Positions 42,438 to 51,397 of a DNA stretch of 64,000 nt are shown piece after piece. Position 1 is the stretch's first letter. Each line of letters begins with the position of its first letter. A program made the translations under genes and the position numbers. The notes under the pieces are model-generated. The model saw only the letters and a program-made list of their open reading frames with translations. It was not told where the DNA came from and ran no database searches. The DNA is from Acidocella sp. KAb 2-4 (GTDB lineage: Bacteria; Pseudomonadota; Alphaproteobacteria; Acetobacterales; Acetobacteraceae): NCBI RefSeq assembly GCF_020567705.1, contig NZ_JAJDJU010000008.1:1-64000 (forward strand), in the 5' to 3' direction.

Positions 42438-43790
42438 CTAAACGTTGAGCAGCAGATGCTCGCGCTCCCAGGAGGAGATGACGCGCAGATAAGTGTCGTA
42501 TTCCGAGCGCTTCACCGCCACCAGCACGTCCACGAGTTTTTCGCCCAGCACATCGCGCATCGGCTGGCTTTCGGCCATCAGGTCGAGCGCGTGGGAGAGT
42601 TCGCGCGGCAGCGTGTATTCGCCCGAATAGGCCGAGCCGTGCTGTTCCGGCGTCGGCTCCAGCCCCTCGACCATGCCGAGATAGCCGCAGGCCAGCGTCG
42701 CCGCGAAGGCGAGATACGGGTTGGCATCCGCGCCCGGCACGCGGTTTTCCACGCGCATGGCCGAGGGTTCGCCAAACGGCACGCGTAGGCCGCAGGTGCG
42801 GTTGTCATAGCCCCATTGCAGGTTGATCGGCGCGTTGGAGAAGCGCATCAACCGCCGGTAGGAATTCACGTTCGGCGCGAAGATCGGCATCACCGCAGGG
42901 ATGTATTTCTGCAAGCCCGCCAGATAGCTCTTGAACAGGCGGCTGGCCTTGCCATCCTCGCCCGCGAACAGGTTCTTGCCAGTGCGCGGGTCCACGATGC
43001 TCTGATGCACATGCATGGCGCTGCCCGGCTCGTTGCCCATCGGCTTGGCCATGAAGGTGGCGTAGATGTTGTGGCGTAGCGCCACCTCGCGCACCGTGCG
43101 CTTGAACAGGAACACCTGATCCGCGAGGCTCAGCGGGTCGCCATGCAGGAAGTTGATCTCCACCTGCGCCGCGCCTTCCTCGTGGATCAGCGTGTCGAGG
43201 TCCATCTCCTGCAAATCGCAGAAATCATACATCTCCTCGAAGAGCGGATCGAATTCGTTGACCGCGTCGATCGAGTAGCTCTGCCGCCCGCTCTCCTGGC
43301 GGCCAGAGCGGCCGACGGGCGGCACCAGCGGGTAGTCCGGGTCGGTGTTGCGGGCCACGAGATAAAATTCCAGCTCCGGCGCCAGCACCGGCTTCCAGCC
43401 TTTCTCATCGTAGAGCTTGAGGATGCGCTGCAGCACTTGCCGAGGCGCGATCGGCACCGGTGTGCCGTTCGCGTATTGGCAATCATGGATGATCTGCGCG
43501 GTCGGCTCATGCGCCCAGGGCACCAAGCGGACGGTGGAGGCGTCGGGGATCAGCTTGATATCGATGATCGCCGGATCGGTGAGCTTGTCTTCCGGGTCTT
43601 CGGGATATTCGCCGGTTACCGACTGGATGAAGATCGCCTCTGGCAACCGCGGTGCGCCGCCTTGGAAGAATTTCTGCGCCGGCATGATCTTGCCGCGCGG
43701 AATGCCGGTGATGTCGGGCACCATACATTCCACCTCGGTAATCCGGTGCTCGTTAAACCACTCTTTTAAATCGATCGTGTCATTACTCAT
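42438..43790 (-). CDS. puuA: gamma-glutamylputrescine synthetase-like (glutamine synthetase family)
   Basis: Glutamine-synthetase-fold ligase, 450 aa. It has the beta-grasp N-domain (ECMVPDITGIPRGKIMPAQKFF) and catalytic domain with PELEFYL, EEGAAQVEINFLHGDP, GNEPGSAMHVHQS, NSYRRLMRFSNAPINLQWGYDNR and the metal/ATP site RVENRVPGADANPYLAFAA. Length and sequence are of the GlnT/PuuA group, not the GlnA type with an adenylylation tyrosine. In the pathway it joins glutamate to putrescine using ATP. Operon: potGHIF, then this gene 52 bases on, then puuB. A hairpin (43809-43833) sits in the potF-puuA gap. Confidence 0.88.
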   Translation of the reverse strand: MSNDTIDLKEWFNEHRITEVECMVPDITGIPRGKIMPAQKFFQGGAPRLPEAIFIQSVTGEYPEDPEDKLTDPAIIDIKLIPDASTVRLVPWAHEPTAQIIHDCQYANGTPVPIAPRQVLQRILKLYDEKGWKPVLAPELEFYLVARNTDPDYPLVPPVGRSGRQESGRQSYSIDAVNEFDPLFEEMYDFCDLQEMDLDTLIHEEGAAQVEINFLHGDPLSLADQVFLFKRTVREVALRHNIYATFMAKPMGNEPGSAMHVHQSIVDPRTGKNLFAGEDGKASRLFKSYLAGLQKYIPAVMPIFAPNVNSYRRLMRFSNAPINLQWGYDNRTCGLRVPFGEPSAMRVENRVPGADANPYLAFAATLACGYLGMVEGLEPTPEQHGSAYSGEYTLPRELSHALDLMAESQPMRDVLGEKLVDVLVAVKRSEYDTYLRVISSWEREHLLLNV

Positions 43791-43808
43791 GTTATCCCCA
43801 CAATGGCG

Positions 43809-43833
43809 GGCGGCGCCCGGGATGAGCGCCGCC
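43809..43833 (-). promoter_or_regulatory. intercistronic hairpin between potF and puuA
   Basis: GGCGGCGC/GCGCCGCC 8-bp stem (43809-43816 and 43826-43833), nine-base loop, no U-tract. In operons with an abundant binding protein such hairpins commonly stabilise the upstream message and lower downstream expression; that is the likely use here. Confidence 0.5.
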
Positions 43834-43842
43834 TTGCCCGGT

Positions 43843-44904
43843 TTACTGGAGCACGCTGGTCCAGATCTGGTTGAAAAGTTTGTATTTCGCGCCGCGCAGC
43901 GGGGCGAGGAAGACGAGATTCTTCATCTCGGCATCAGACGGATTGATGAGATCCGAGGCCATGATGCCGGTGAGTTGCTTCTGCGAAGCCGCGTTCGGGC
44001 TGGCATATTGGTTGAAGTTGGAGAGATCGGCGCCGTTATTGGCGTCCAGGATGAAGTTGATGAATTCCAGCCCCAGTTCAGGGTGCGGCGCCTTGGCCGG
44101 GATGGCCATCGTATCCACCCAGATCTCAGAACCTTCCTTTGGCAGGTAGAATTTCAGCTTGGTGCAGGAGCCATCGGCGACGCACTGGCCGACATCGCCG
44201 TTATACGCCATGCCGGCGGCGACGAGGCCGCTCTTCTCCTGGTCGCGGGTCGGGGTCTCATCGACGAAGCCGGCGAAATTGGGACGCTTCTTGGTCTGCT
44301 CGATCAGCTTGGCCGCCGCGATCCATTGGCTCTTCTCGGCGCAGTTGAAGCCATAGCCGAGATAAGCGCAGGCCGCGCCGATCTGGTCGCGTCCCTCGCC
44401 CTTGGGGATCACGAACGGATAGTTGGGGTTCTCCTTCGGGTCGAACAGCAGGCCCCAGCCATCAGGATTGCCTTTGATCTTGGCGGGATCATACAAAATG
44501 CCGGTGGTGCCCCATTGATAGGGGATGGAGTATTTGTCACCCGGATCATAGGTCGGGTTCTGGAAGCGCGCCGCCAGATTGCTGAAATTGGTCAGCTTGC
44601 CATGATCCAGTGGCTGGATCAGCCCTTCATCCTCCAACTCGGGCACATAGTAGGAGGACGGCACGACCACGTCATATTGCGCATCGCCGCCGGCGCGCAG
44701 CTTCGCCTCCATTTCGGCGTTGCTTTCGTAGTCGGTCTCGACCACCTTGCAGTTGCACTGCTTCTCAAACTTGGTGATGAGCGCCGGGTCGATGTAATCC
44801 GACCAGATGAACAGGTTCAGTGTCGGCGTTTCGGCGCGGGCGATTTGTGGTGCGCCCAGCCCCAGGGCTAGCGCCCCGACGGCAAGACAAGACAAGAGCT
44901 TCAT
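43843..44904 (-). CDS. potF: putrescine/polyamine periplasmic binding protein (PotF-like)
   Basis: Exported binding protein of 353 aa. The signal peptide (KLLSCLAVGALALGLGAPQIARA) is followed by LNLFIWSDYIDPALITKFEKQ, the standard polyamine-binding protein opening. VVVPSSYYVPELEDEGLIQPLDHGKLTN, IPYQWGTTGILYD and WVDTMAIPAKAPHPELGLEFINF are also family features. ATG 44904 has GGGGGA upstream; the longer frame to 45486 is read-through over potI. It overlaps the potI stop by four bases. Its place with puuA/puuB indicates putrescine as the main ligand, with spermidine possible. Confidence 0.92.
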   Translation of the reverse strand: MKLLSCLAVGALALGLGAPQIARAETPTLNLFIWSDYIDPALITKFEKQCNCKVVETDYESNAEMEAKLRAGGDAQYDVVVPSSYYVPELEDEGLIQPLDHGKLTNFSNLAARFQNPTYDPGDKYSIPYQWGTTGILYDPAKIKGNPDGWGLLFDPKENPNYPFVIPKGEGRDQIGAACAYLGYGFNCAEKSQWIAAAKLIEQTKKRPNFAGFVDETPTRDQEKSGLVAAGMAYNGDVGQCVADGSCTKLKFYLPKEGSEIWVDTMAIPAKAPHPELGLEFINFILDANNGADLSNFNQYASPNAASQKQLTGIMASDLINPSDAEMKNLVFLAPLRGAKYKLFNQIWTSVLQ

Positions 44905-45740
44905 GCGATATTCCCCCTTGCTGCAAATTGGCCCGCGCGTTCGCGATGCCTGGTGATGAAGAAATGGACCAGCGCCAGCACAACAATGGTGCCGATCATC
45001 AGCGTGCCGATGGCGTTCACCTCGGGGGTGATACCTTTGCGCGCGATCGCTGAGTAGATGTAGATTGGCAGCGTCACGCTGCCCGGCCCGGCGGTGAAGA
45101 AGCTGATCGTGAAATCGTCGATCGACAAGGTGATGCCGAGCAGAAACCCGCCGATGATGGCCGGCTGCACGACCGGAATGATCAGATAGAGAAAGCTCTT
45201 GATGCCATCGGCATAGAGGTCTTGTGCGGCGTCGAACAGATAGGGGTCGAGCCCGGCGAGGCGCGCATACACGGTGAGCGCGACATAAGGCACCTGAAAG
45301 GTGATATGCGCGATGATCATCGTCTGCAGCCCCGCGCCGAGAAAGCCGGTGGCGCTGTGCACGAAGTTGAAGAAGATTAGCTCCGAGATGCCGAACACCA
45401 GGCTCGGCATGATGATCGGCGTGTAGATGATCAGGCTCGGGATATTGGCCAGTACGCCCGTTGCGTTCCGCGCGCGGAACCGGCACAGCCCATAGCCGAG
45501 CAGCGTACCCAGTGCAGTGGATGTGGCGGCTGAGCCGAGCGCCAGGATCAACGAACGGCGCAGCGCCGTGAACACGGCCGCGTCGTGCATCAACTGGCCA
45601 TAAGCGTAGAGCGAGTGCCCCGTCTGGTTCGGCGCGGGTGAAAAGGAATAATACGCTACCAGCGCCAGCGGCGTGTAGAGCAGCGCATAAACCGGCCAGG
45701 AAATGCCCGAGAGGGCGTAGCGGACGCCGCGCGGGATCAT
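44901..45740 (-). CDS. potI: polyamine ABC transporter permease (PotI-like)
   Basis: Inner-membrane permease of 279 aa with six predicted helices. The EAA-type coupling loop is visible as LDPYLFDAAQDLYADGIKSFLYLIIPVVQPAIIGGFLLG (cytoplasmic, about residues 160-198, given as one region). It opens PVYALLYTPLALVAYYSFS. It overlaps potF and potH by four bases each, so the transporter is one translationally coupled unit. It corresponds to the second permease of the PotFGHI system. Confidence 0.92.
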   Translation of the reverse strand: MIPRGVRYALSGISWPVYALLYTPLALVAYYSFSPAPNQTGHSLYAYGQLMHDAAVFTALRRSLILALGSAATSTALGTLLGYGLCRFRARNATGVLANIPSLIIYTPIIMPSLVFGISELIFFNFVHSATGFLGAGLQTMIIAHITFQVPYVALTVYARLAGLDPYLFDAAQDLYADGIKSFLYLIIPVVQPAIIGGFLLGITLSIDDFTISFFTAGPGSVTLPIYIYSAIARKGITPEVNAIGTLMIGTIVVLALVHFFITRHRERAGQFAARGNIA

Positions 45741-46654
45741 ATCGTCGCCTCCTCGGCGCCGCCGAGCTTGCGCGTGAGCACCCGGAAGCCGACCAGCCCG
45801 AGCCCGGTGAACACTAGCATGATGATGGTCAGCGCCGCGCCATAGGGCCAGTCTGGTGTTTCTGTGAACTGGTTGGCGATCAGCGAGCCGATCATCAGCG
45901 CCTTGTCGCCGCCGAGCAACTGCGGCACCACGTAATCCCCGAAGGCCGGGATGGCCACGAAGATGATGCCCGAGAGCAGCCCCGGCAGGGTTTGCGGAAA
46001 CACCGTGTGCCAGAACAGCCGCAGCCCAGCGGCATAGAGGTCGCGCCCCGCCTCCACCAGCGTCCAGTCCAGCTTCTCGGCCGAGGCGTAGAGCGGCACG
46101 ATCATATAGGGCAAATAGTTATAAGCGAGCCCCGTGGTCACCGCGAACCGCCCCGGCGCCAAACCAAGATCAGGCGGCACCGCATGCAGGATGTGCGCGA
46201 CCCAGCTCACCGGCGCGGCGGGGCCGAGCAGCTCCATCCACGCATAAGTGCGCACCACCTGGTTGGTCCATGAGGGCAGCACGATGAACAGCAGCAGCAG
46301 CGGGCGGATGCTGGCCGGACGCGAGAGGATGAAGAACACTAGCGGATAGGAGAGCAGCGCCGAAACCAGCGTGGCGATGCCCGCCTGTTCCAGCGAGCGC
46401 AGAACGATGATGATATTGCCAGGGTCCCAGCCGAGCAACGAATACCCGGCCACCTGCTGGAAGGGCTGCACCGAGAGCGGCAGTACCGGGCTGCCATAAT
46501 CATCGGCCGAGAAAAAGGCGATGCCGAGAAGCACGGCGCTGGGCAGCAGCAGGAACAGCATGATCCAGACCAGACCGGGTCCGGATGTCACCCAGAGCCG
46601 CAAACGCTGGCGTCCGGATTCGATTTCCTGTTCGGTTTTCACGGCGGCGCTCAT
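45737..46654 (-). CDS. potH: polyamine ABC transporter permease (PotH-like)
   Basis: Permease of 305 aa, six helices, starting after a cytoplasmic tail at LVWIMLFLLLPSAVLLGIAFFS. The EAA loop is LDWTLVEAGRDLYAAGLRLFWHTVFPQTLPGLLSG, with a downstream IPAFGDYVVPQLLGGDKALMIG typical of PotB/PotH. Both ends overlap neighbouring genes by four bases. With PotI it forms the heterodimeric channel. Confidence 0.92.
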   Translation of the reverse strand: MSAAVKTEQEIESGRQRLRLWVTSGPGLVWIMLFLLLPSAVLLGIAFFSADDYGSPVLPLSVQPFQQVAGYSLLGWDPGNIIIVLRSLEQAGIATLVSALLSYPLVFFILSRPASIRPLLLLFIVLPSWTNQVVRTYAWMELLGPAAPVSWVAHILHAVPPDLGLAPGRFAVTTGLAYNYLPYMIVPLYASAEKLDWTLVEAGRDLYAAGLRLFWHTVFPQTLPGLLSGIIFVAIPAFGDYVVPQLLGGDKALMIGSLIANQFTETPDWPYGAALTIIMLVFTGLGLVGFRVLTRKLGGAEEATI

Positions 46655-47766
46655 GGCGAGACCAGCATGATGTTTTCAGGCTTCAGCTCCACCGCCACCG
46701 GCTCGCCCGGCCGCCAGCTGCGCTCGGCGGCCTGGTTGTTGGTGTCGATCGCCAGCACCGATTGTCCGCCCGCCAGTTCGATGCGGTATTGCGTCGAGGC
46801 GCCCATATAAATAGCTTCGCGCACCGTGCCGAAGAACAGGTTGGGGCGGTCCTTCGGCGCCGCGCTGTCGTTGTAGATCCAGATTTTTTCCGGCCGGATC
46901 ATCGCCATGCCATCGCCGCTCAGCGGCGCGGTGATGCTGATTTCGCCGATCGGCGCCCGCGCGCTGTGCTCGCCAGTGGGGGTGATTGGCCAGATATTCG
47001 ACAGGCCCAGGAATTCCGCCACGAATACGTTGCGCGGCTTCTCATACACATCCAGCACCGGGCCGACCTGCTCCAGCTTGCCCCGGCTCATCACCCCGAT
47101 CCGGTCCGACATCACCAGCGCCTCGTGCTGGTCATGGGTGACGAAGATGAAGGTCATGCCCAGACGCTTTTGCATCCGCAGCAATTCGATCTGCAATTCC
47201 GCGCGCAGCTTGGCATCCAGCGCGGAAAGCGGTTCGTCCAGCAGCACCACGTCCGGCTCGTTCACCAGCGCCCGCGCCAAGGCCACGCGCTGGCGCTGCC
47301 CGCCCGAGAGCTGGGCGGCGCTGCGGGTGGCGAACTGGCCGATCTGCAGCAATTCCATGATGGAATCGACGCGCTTTTTACGGTCTGCCGGTTTCATCCC
47401 GCGCATCCGCAGGCCGAAGCCGATATTGTCCTGCACGTTGAGGTGCGGGAACAGCGCGTAGGATTGGAACACCGTATTCACCGCCCTCTTGTGCGCCGGC
47501 ACGTCCTGCATCTCTTTGCCTGAGATCAGGATGCGCCCCTTATCCGGTGTCTCAAACCCGGCAATCATGCGCAGCAGCGTCGTCTTGCCGCAGCCCGAAG
47601 GGCCGAGCAGCGTGAAGAATTCCCCGGCATTGATTTCAAGGTCGACATGGTCGACCGCGGCCACTGAGCCGGCGAAAATGCGGGTGATTCCGCGAATGGA
47701 AATGGCGCCGCGCTTGGCGGAAATAGCAGGCCCGGAATCGGCCTGCGCGGATGTCGCGGACATCAT
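46651..47766 (-). CDS. potG: polyamine ABC transporter ATPase (PotG/PotA-like)
   Basis: ATPase of 371 aa. Walker A GPSGCGKTT, Q-loop VFQSYALFPHLNV, signature LSGGQRQRVALARAL, Walker B VVLLDEPLSALD and H-loop FVTHDQHEAL are all intact. The C-terminal TOBE domain is present (about residues 290-371). It is the first gene of the potGHIF-puuA-puuB run and diverges from the puuR-like regulator across a 222-base spacer. Start ATG 47766; a second ATG follows immediately. Confidence 0.93.
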   Translation of the reverse strand: MMSATSAQADSGPAISAKRGAISIRGITRIFAGSVAAVDHVDLEINAGEFFTLLGPSGCGKTTLLRMIAGFETPDKGRILISGKEMQDVPAHKRAVNTVFQSYALFPHLNVQDNIGFGLRMRGMKPADRKKRVDSIMELLQIGQFATRSAAQLSGGQRQRVALARALVNEPDVVLLDEPLSALDAKLRAELQIELLRMQKRLGMTFIFVTHDQHEALVMSDRIGVMSRGKLEQVGPVLDVYEKPRNVFVAEFLGLSNIWPITPTGEHSARAPIGEISITAPLSGDGMAMIRPEKIWIYNDSAAPKDRPNLFFGTVREAIYMGASTQYRIELAGGQSVLAIDTNNQAAERSWRPGEPVAVELKPENIMLVSP

Positions 47767-47988
47767 GCGCCCGCCCGTCCGGCTGAGTAGTGGAGGTCTG
47801 TTTTAGTTGTTGTGATTGTCCACGGCACGCAACACCCATTTGTTGTTATGGTGTGAGTGTGGCGCAGTCCACGGGGGGGCGTCAAGAATAATTGGAATCC
47901 ATGCCGCCTTGGCATGTTTCCCGTTGCGTATTTGGGGGGTGGCCGCGTAAGATTGTCAAAAATCCTAAACGTGAGACCCAAGGAGAGT
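47767..47988. promoter_or_regulatory. divergent control region potG / puuR-like
   Basis: 222-base spacer with internal repeats. GTCCACGG occurs at 47818-47825 and 47867-47874, 49 bases apart, and GTTGTTGTGATTG and GTTGTTATGGTG are related T/G-rich elements flanking the first copy. Such repeats next to a divergent regulator gene are natural candidates for its operator. The E. coli PuuR box was not recognised. AGGAG at 47981 is the regulator's SD. Confidence 0.45.
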
Positions 47989-48567
47989 ATGTCCGCCGCA
48001 GTGCAAAACGATGAACTGGCAGAGGACATAGGCACCCGGCTGAAGCTGGTGCGGCAGATGTTCGGGCTGACACAGCGCGAACTCGCCCGCCGCGCGGGGG
48101 TGACAAATGGCGCGATCTCCCTGATCGAACAGAACCGGGTCAGCCCGTCGATCTCCTCGCTGAAGAAGATCCTCGACGGCATCCCCCTCTCGCTCGCCGA
48201 TTTCTTCACTCTGAATTTCTCGTCCTCCGACAGCGTGTTTTTCGCGGGTGAGGAGCTGACTGAGATTTCGTACGACCCCGCGATCTCGATGCGGATGGTC
48301 GGGCGCAAGGTGAAGGGCCGGGCCATGCAGATGCTGCGCGAGGTCTATCAGCCCGGCGCCGATACCGGAGACGCCATGCTGCGCCATGATGGCGAGGAAT
48401 GCGGCCTCGTCATCTCCGGCTCGATCATCATTACGGTCGGGGTGCAGGAGCGCCTGCTCAACCCCGGCGATGCCTATTATTTTCGCTCCGACATTCCGCA
48501 CCGCTTCCGCAACCCGGGGCCGGAGCCCTGCGTGCTGGTCAGCGCGAATTCCCCGCCCTCATTCTAG
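47989..48567 (+). CDS. puuR: PuuR-like XRE/cupin transcriptional regulator
   Basis: 192-aa regulator: an N-terminal helix-turn-helix of the XRE type (LKLVRQMFGLTQRELARRAGVTNGAISLIEQNRVSPSISSLKKIL) and a C-terminal cupin (GEECGLVISGSIIITVGVQERLLNPGDAYYFRSDIPHRFRNP). In E. coli PuuR represses putrescine-use genes and is released by putrescine. ATG 47989 has AGGAGAG upstream. It is divergent from the transporter operon, the expected place for its regulator. Its 3' end overlaps the convergent GH17 gene by 29 bases. Confidence 0.88.
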   Translation: MSAAVQNDELAEDIGTRLKLVRQMFGLTQRELARRAGVTNGAISLIEQNRVSPSISSLKKILDGIPLSLADFFTLNFSSSDSVFFAGEELTEISYDPAISMRMVGRKVKGRAMQMLREVYQPGADTGDAMLRHDGEECGLVISGSIIITVGVQERLLNPGDAYYFRSDIPHRFRNPGPEPCVLVSANSPPSF

Positions 48568-50179
48568 CGGGCAGGCTGGCCAGCAGCACTGGCGCGGCCA
48601 GCACCAGCGCCTGGATGTTCCAGGTGATGAAGTCGAGATTCTGCGCCCCCTCATATACCATGTCCGCCAGCGCCAGTGCCGCGAGCGCCCAGCCGGCCAG
48701 CAACTCCTCCCAGCCCTGCTGGCGGGGGGTGTCGCGGCTCCAGGCCCGCAGCACGGCGGCGATGGCGGGGATGATGAACACCGGCGTCGGCGCGTCGCGG
48801 TAGCGGCCATCGGCGAGCAGCAGCACCTCGAACACCGCCGCCGCGGCCAGGAAGATGAACCACAACCCGTCATAGCTGAGCGGCAGCCGCCCCCGGCGCA
48901 GCGCCGCCAGCACGCCAGCACCGGTCAGCGGCGCGGGCAGGGGGGCGCCAGCGGCGAGCCCCCCCAGCCGCCGGATGGCGTAGAGCGCGAATAATGCCTG
49001 GAGCGGCAGGTTTACCAGCGCGTCGAGCAGCAGCCAGGTGTTGTAGGGCAGGTTGAAATCAGTGGCGGTGATCAGCATGCCCAAGTGGTGCGGATTGAAA
49101 TACAGCATCGGTAGCGTGCCCAGCCCGGCCAGCGCCAGCCCGTTGCCGAGCCCGAAGGCGGGCAACGCCAGGCGCGCATCGCGCAGACCCGCCGCGGCGA
49201 ACAGCAGCCAGCCCGCGAGAACCGCGAAGCCTGCGTACCAGGGCCAGTCCGGATGCTCCACCACCGGCCCGTTGAGCGGAAATTTGAGCTGGCGATAGGC
49301 GTTCCAGATGCCCCAATTCGCTCCGGCCACGCCCTCATCCTGCGCCTTCCAATCCTGGTCGAAGGCCTCGATCAGGTTGTAATCCACCCCCTCCTGGTTC
49401 GCGAGGGTGACGAACCGGCGCAGAAACACCGCCTCGTTCACGCGCGAGGGCGCCGCCGGGCCGCGCCAGCGCCCCGCGCTCGGCCATCCGGTCTCCCCGA
49501 TGGAGATCTGCTTGCCCGGGAACATCTTCTTAAATTTCTCGGTGGTGGACTGGATCTCGGCCAGCGCGTCATCCACCGAGAGCGGCGTGTTCTCCCAATA
49601 GGGCAGGAAGTGGATCATCACCACATCCACATGCGGCGCCACCTGCGGGAATTGTTCCCAGAAATCGGTGACATCGGCATAGGCCACAGGTTGTTTCACG
49701 CGGGCGCGCACATAATCGATATCGGCGATGAGATCGTCCACCGAGAGATCGCGGCGCAGCAGCACCTCATTGCCGACGATCACGCGGGTGATGGTGTCGG
49801 GGTGCGCGTTGGCCTCGGCGATGCCGGCAGCCATTTCTTTGGCGTTATCCTGGGGGTTGCCGCTCAGCCAGATGCCCAGCCACACTTTCAGCCCCGCCTG
49901 CTTGGCCAGCGCGCCGATGTCGTAATCCCCCTCGATGGCGGAATAGGTGCGGATGCCATTGGCCTGGGTCGCCACCAGGGCGAGATCCTTGGCGACCTCG
50001 GCGCCCGTGGGGTAATCCTTGGAGAGCGGGCTCTGCCATGCCTGGTAGGGTGCGTAGGAGAGGCTGTTGAACTTACCCGCCGGCATGGTCACGTCGCCGG
50101 CCTCGGGCCGGTTGGGTGCGGCCCACATGGCGAAAGTGAGCAGACTCAGCAACACGCAGGCGAGAATGGCTTTGATCAT
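48539..50179 (-). CDS. membrane-anchored GH17-type beta-1,3-glucan enzyme
   Basis: 546-aa protein. An N-terminal signal/anchor helix precedes a GH17 (beta/alpha)8 domain (about residues 35-310) with acid/base Glu in IVGNEVLLRRD and nucleophile Glu in ISIGETGWPSAGRW. A C-terminal block of about seven hydrophobic helices follows (from WYAGFAVLAGWLLFAA). Related bacterial proteins act on or remodel beta-1,3-glucans, often near NdvB-like synthases; no synthase lies nearby. Start ATG 50179. It converges on puuR with a 29-base coding overlap. Hydrolase versus transglycosylase activity cannot be told. Confidence 0.83.
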   Translation of the reverse strand: MIKAILACVLLSLLTFAMWAAPNRPEAGDVTMPAGKFNSLSYAPYQAWQSPLSKDYPTGAEVAKDLALVATQANGIRTYSAIEGDYDIGALAKQAGLKVWLGIWLSGNPQDNAKEMAAGIAEANAHPDTITRVIVGNEVLLRRDLSVDDLIADIDYVRARVKQPVAYADVTDFWEQFPQVAPHVDVVMIHFLPYWENTPLSVDDALAEIQSTTEKFKKMFPGKQISIGETGWPSAGRWRGPAAPSRVNEAVFLRRFVTLANQEGVDYNLIEAFDQDWKAQDEGVAGANWGIWNAYRQLKFPLNGPVVEHPDWPWYAGFAVLAGWLLFAAAGLRDARLALPAFGLGNGLALAGLGTLPMLYFNPHHLGMLITATDFNLPYNTWLLLDALVNLPLQALFALYAIRRLGGLAAGAPLPAPLTGAGVLAALRRGRLPLSYDGLWFIFLAAAAVFEVLLLADGRYRDAPTPVFIIPAIAAVLRAWSRDTPRQQGWEELLAGWALAALALADMVYEGAQNLDFITWNIQALVLAAPVLLASLPARMRAGNSR

Positions 50180-50220
50180 GGCCGCAGGCTTAGCCGGGTC
50201 GCAATTTTTGGGGAAGAGAC

Positions 50221-50625
50221 ATGAATGACAACGAACTGCGCCGGATCCTGACTGAAACCAAGCGCATCGCCCTGGTCGGCGCCTCCAACAAGCCGGAGCG
50301 CCCGTCCTATCACGTGCTGGAATATCTGCTGGAGAAGGGGTTCGACGTGACCCCGGTCAATCCCGGTCTGGCGGGGCAGGAGATCCTGGGCCGCAAGGTG
50401 GTGGCCAGCGTGGCCGAGGCCGCGCCACTCGATATGGTCGAGCTGTTCCGCCGCTCGGAGGATGTCGGTCGGCCGGTCGACGAGGCGATTCGCTTCGGCG
50501 CGAAAACGATTTGGATGCAGCTCGGCGTGATCAATGAGGCGGCGGCGGCCAGGGCCCGCGCGGCGGGGCTGGCGGTGGTCATGGACCGCTGCCCCGCCAT
50601 CGACATGCCCCGGCTGGGGCTTTAG
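50221..50625 (+). CDS. CoA-binding domain protein (YccU-like)
   Basis: Small 134-aa Rossmann protein made only of a CoA-binding domain: IALVGASNKPERPSYHVLEYLLEKGFDVTPVNPGLAGQEILGRKV, then DMVELFRRSEDVGRPVDEAIRFGAKTIWMQLGVINEAA and MDRCPAIDMPRL. These are the YccU family marks, related to the succinyl-CoA synthetase alpha N-domain. It starts 41 bases from the divergent GH17 gene and ends 10 bases from the convergent rph. The cellular role is unknown. Confidence 0.88.
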   Translation: MNDNELRRILTETKRIALVGASNKPERPSYHVLEYLLEKGFDVTPVNPGLAGQEILGRKVVASVAEAAPLDMVELFRRSEDVGRPVDEAIRFGAKTIWMQLGVINEAAAARARAAGLAVVMDRCPAIDMPRLGL

Positions 50626-50635
50626 CGGCTTCGCG

Positions 50636-51349
50636 TCAGCCCAGCGCCGCCTTCTGCGCCGCGAATAACTCCGCCGTGCCCTTGCGCGCGAGCGCCAGCA
50701 AGGCCTGGAATGAGGCGTCGTCGAAGGTGGATTTCTCCGCCGTGGCCTGGATCTCGACGATGCCGCCGCCCTGGGTGAGGATGAAATTGGCATCCGCGTC
50801 GGCCGAGGAGTCCTCGGCATAATCCAGGTCCAGCACCGGGTTGCCCTGGTAGATGCCGCAAGACACCGCCGCCACCTGCCCGGTCACGGGGAAGGCCTTC
50901 AGCACGTTGTTCGCTTGCAGCTTCCGGAAGGCCAGGCACATCGCCACATAGGCGCCGGTGATGCTGGCGCAGCGTGTGCCGCCATCGGCGTTCAGCACGT
51001 CGCAATCCAGGGTGACGGTGATCTCGCCCATCGCCTTGCGGTCGACCACGGCGCGCAGCGAGCGCCCGATCAGGCGCTGGATCTCCTGCGTGCGGCCCGA
51101 TTGCTTGCCGCGCGCCGCCTCGCGGTCGCCGCGGGTATGCGTGGCGCGGGGCAGCATGCCGTATTCGGCCGTCACCCAGCCCTCGCCCTGGCCGCGCATG
51201 AAGCCCGGCACCTTGCCCTCGACGCTGGCGGTGCATAACACTTCGGTACCCCCCATGCGGATGAGCGCCGAGCCCTCGGCATGGTGGGAAAACCCGGTCT
51301 CGATCGAGACCGTCCGGAGTTCGTTGAAATTTCTGCCTGAGGGCCGCAT
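50636..51349 (-). CDS. rph: ribonuclease PH
   Basis: Phosphorolytic 3'-5' exoribonuclease trimming tRNA 3' ends. 237 aa with [20 protein letters not shown], the [19 protein letters not shown] strand, [34 protein letters not shown] (phosphate-site arginines) and [22 protein letters not shown]. Full length. It is divergent from hrcA across 48 bases, an arrangement conserved among alphaproteobacteria. Confidence 0.96.
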   Translation of the reverse strand: MRPSGRNFNELRTVSIETGFSHHAEGSALIRMGGTEVLCTASVEGKVPGFMRGQGEGWVTAEYGMLPRATHTRGDREAARGKQSGRTQEIQRLIGRSLRAVVDRKAMGEITVTLDCDVLNADGGTRCASITGAYVAMCLAFRKLQANNVLKAFPVTGQVAAVSCGIYQGNPVLDLDYAEDSSADADANFILTQGGGIVEIQATAEKSTFDDASFQALLALARKGTAELFAAQKAALG

Positions 51350-51397
51350 CTTGTCTCTCCTGATAACGATGAGGTGCTATTATCCGAGACTGTGACG

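Noticed and set aside
51350-51397. CIRCE operator expected near hrcA
   Set aside because: The TTAGCACTC-N9-GAGTGCTAA pattern is not present here or upstream of dnaK.
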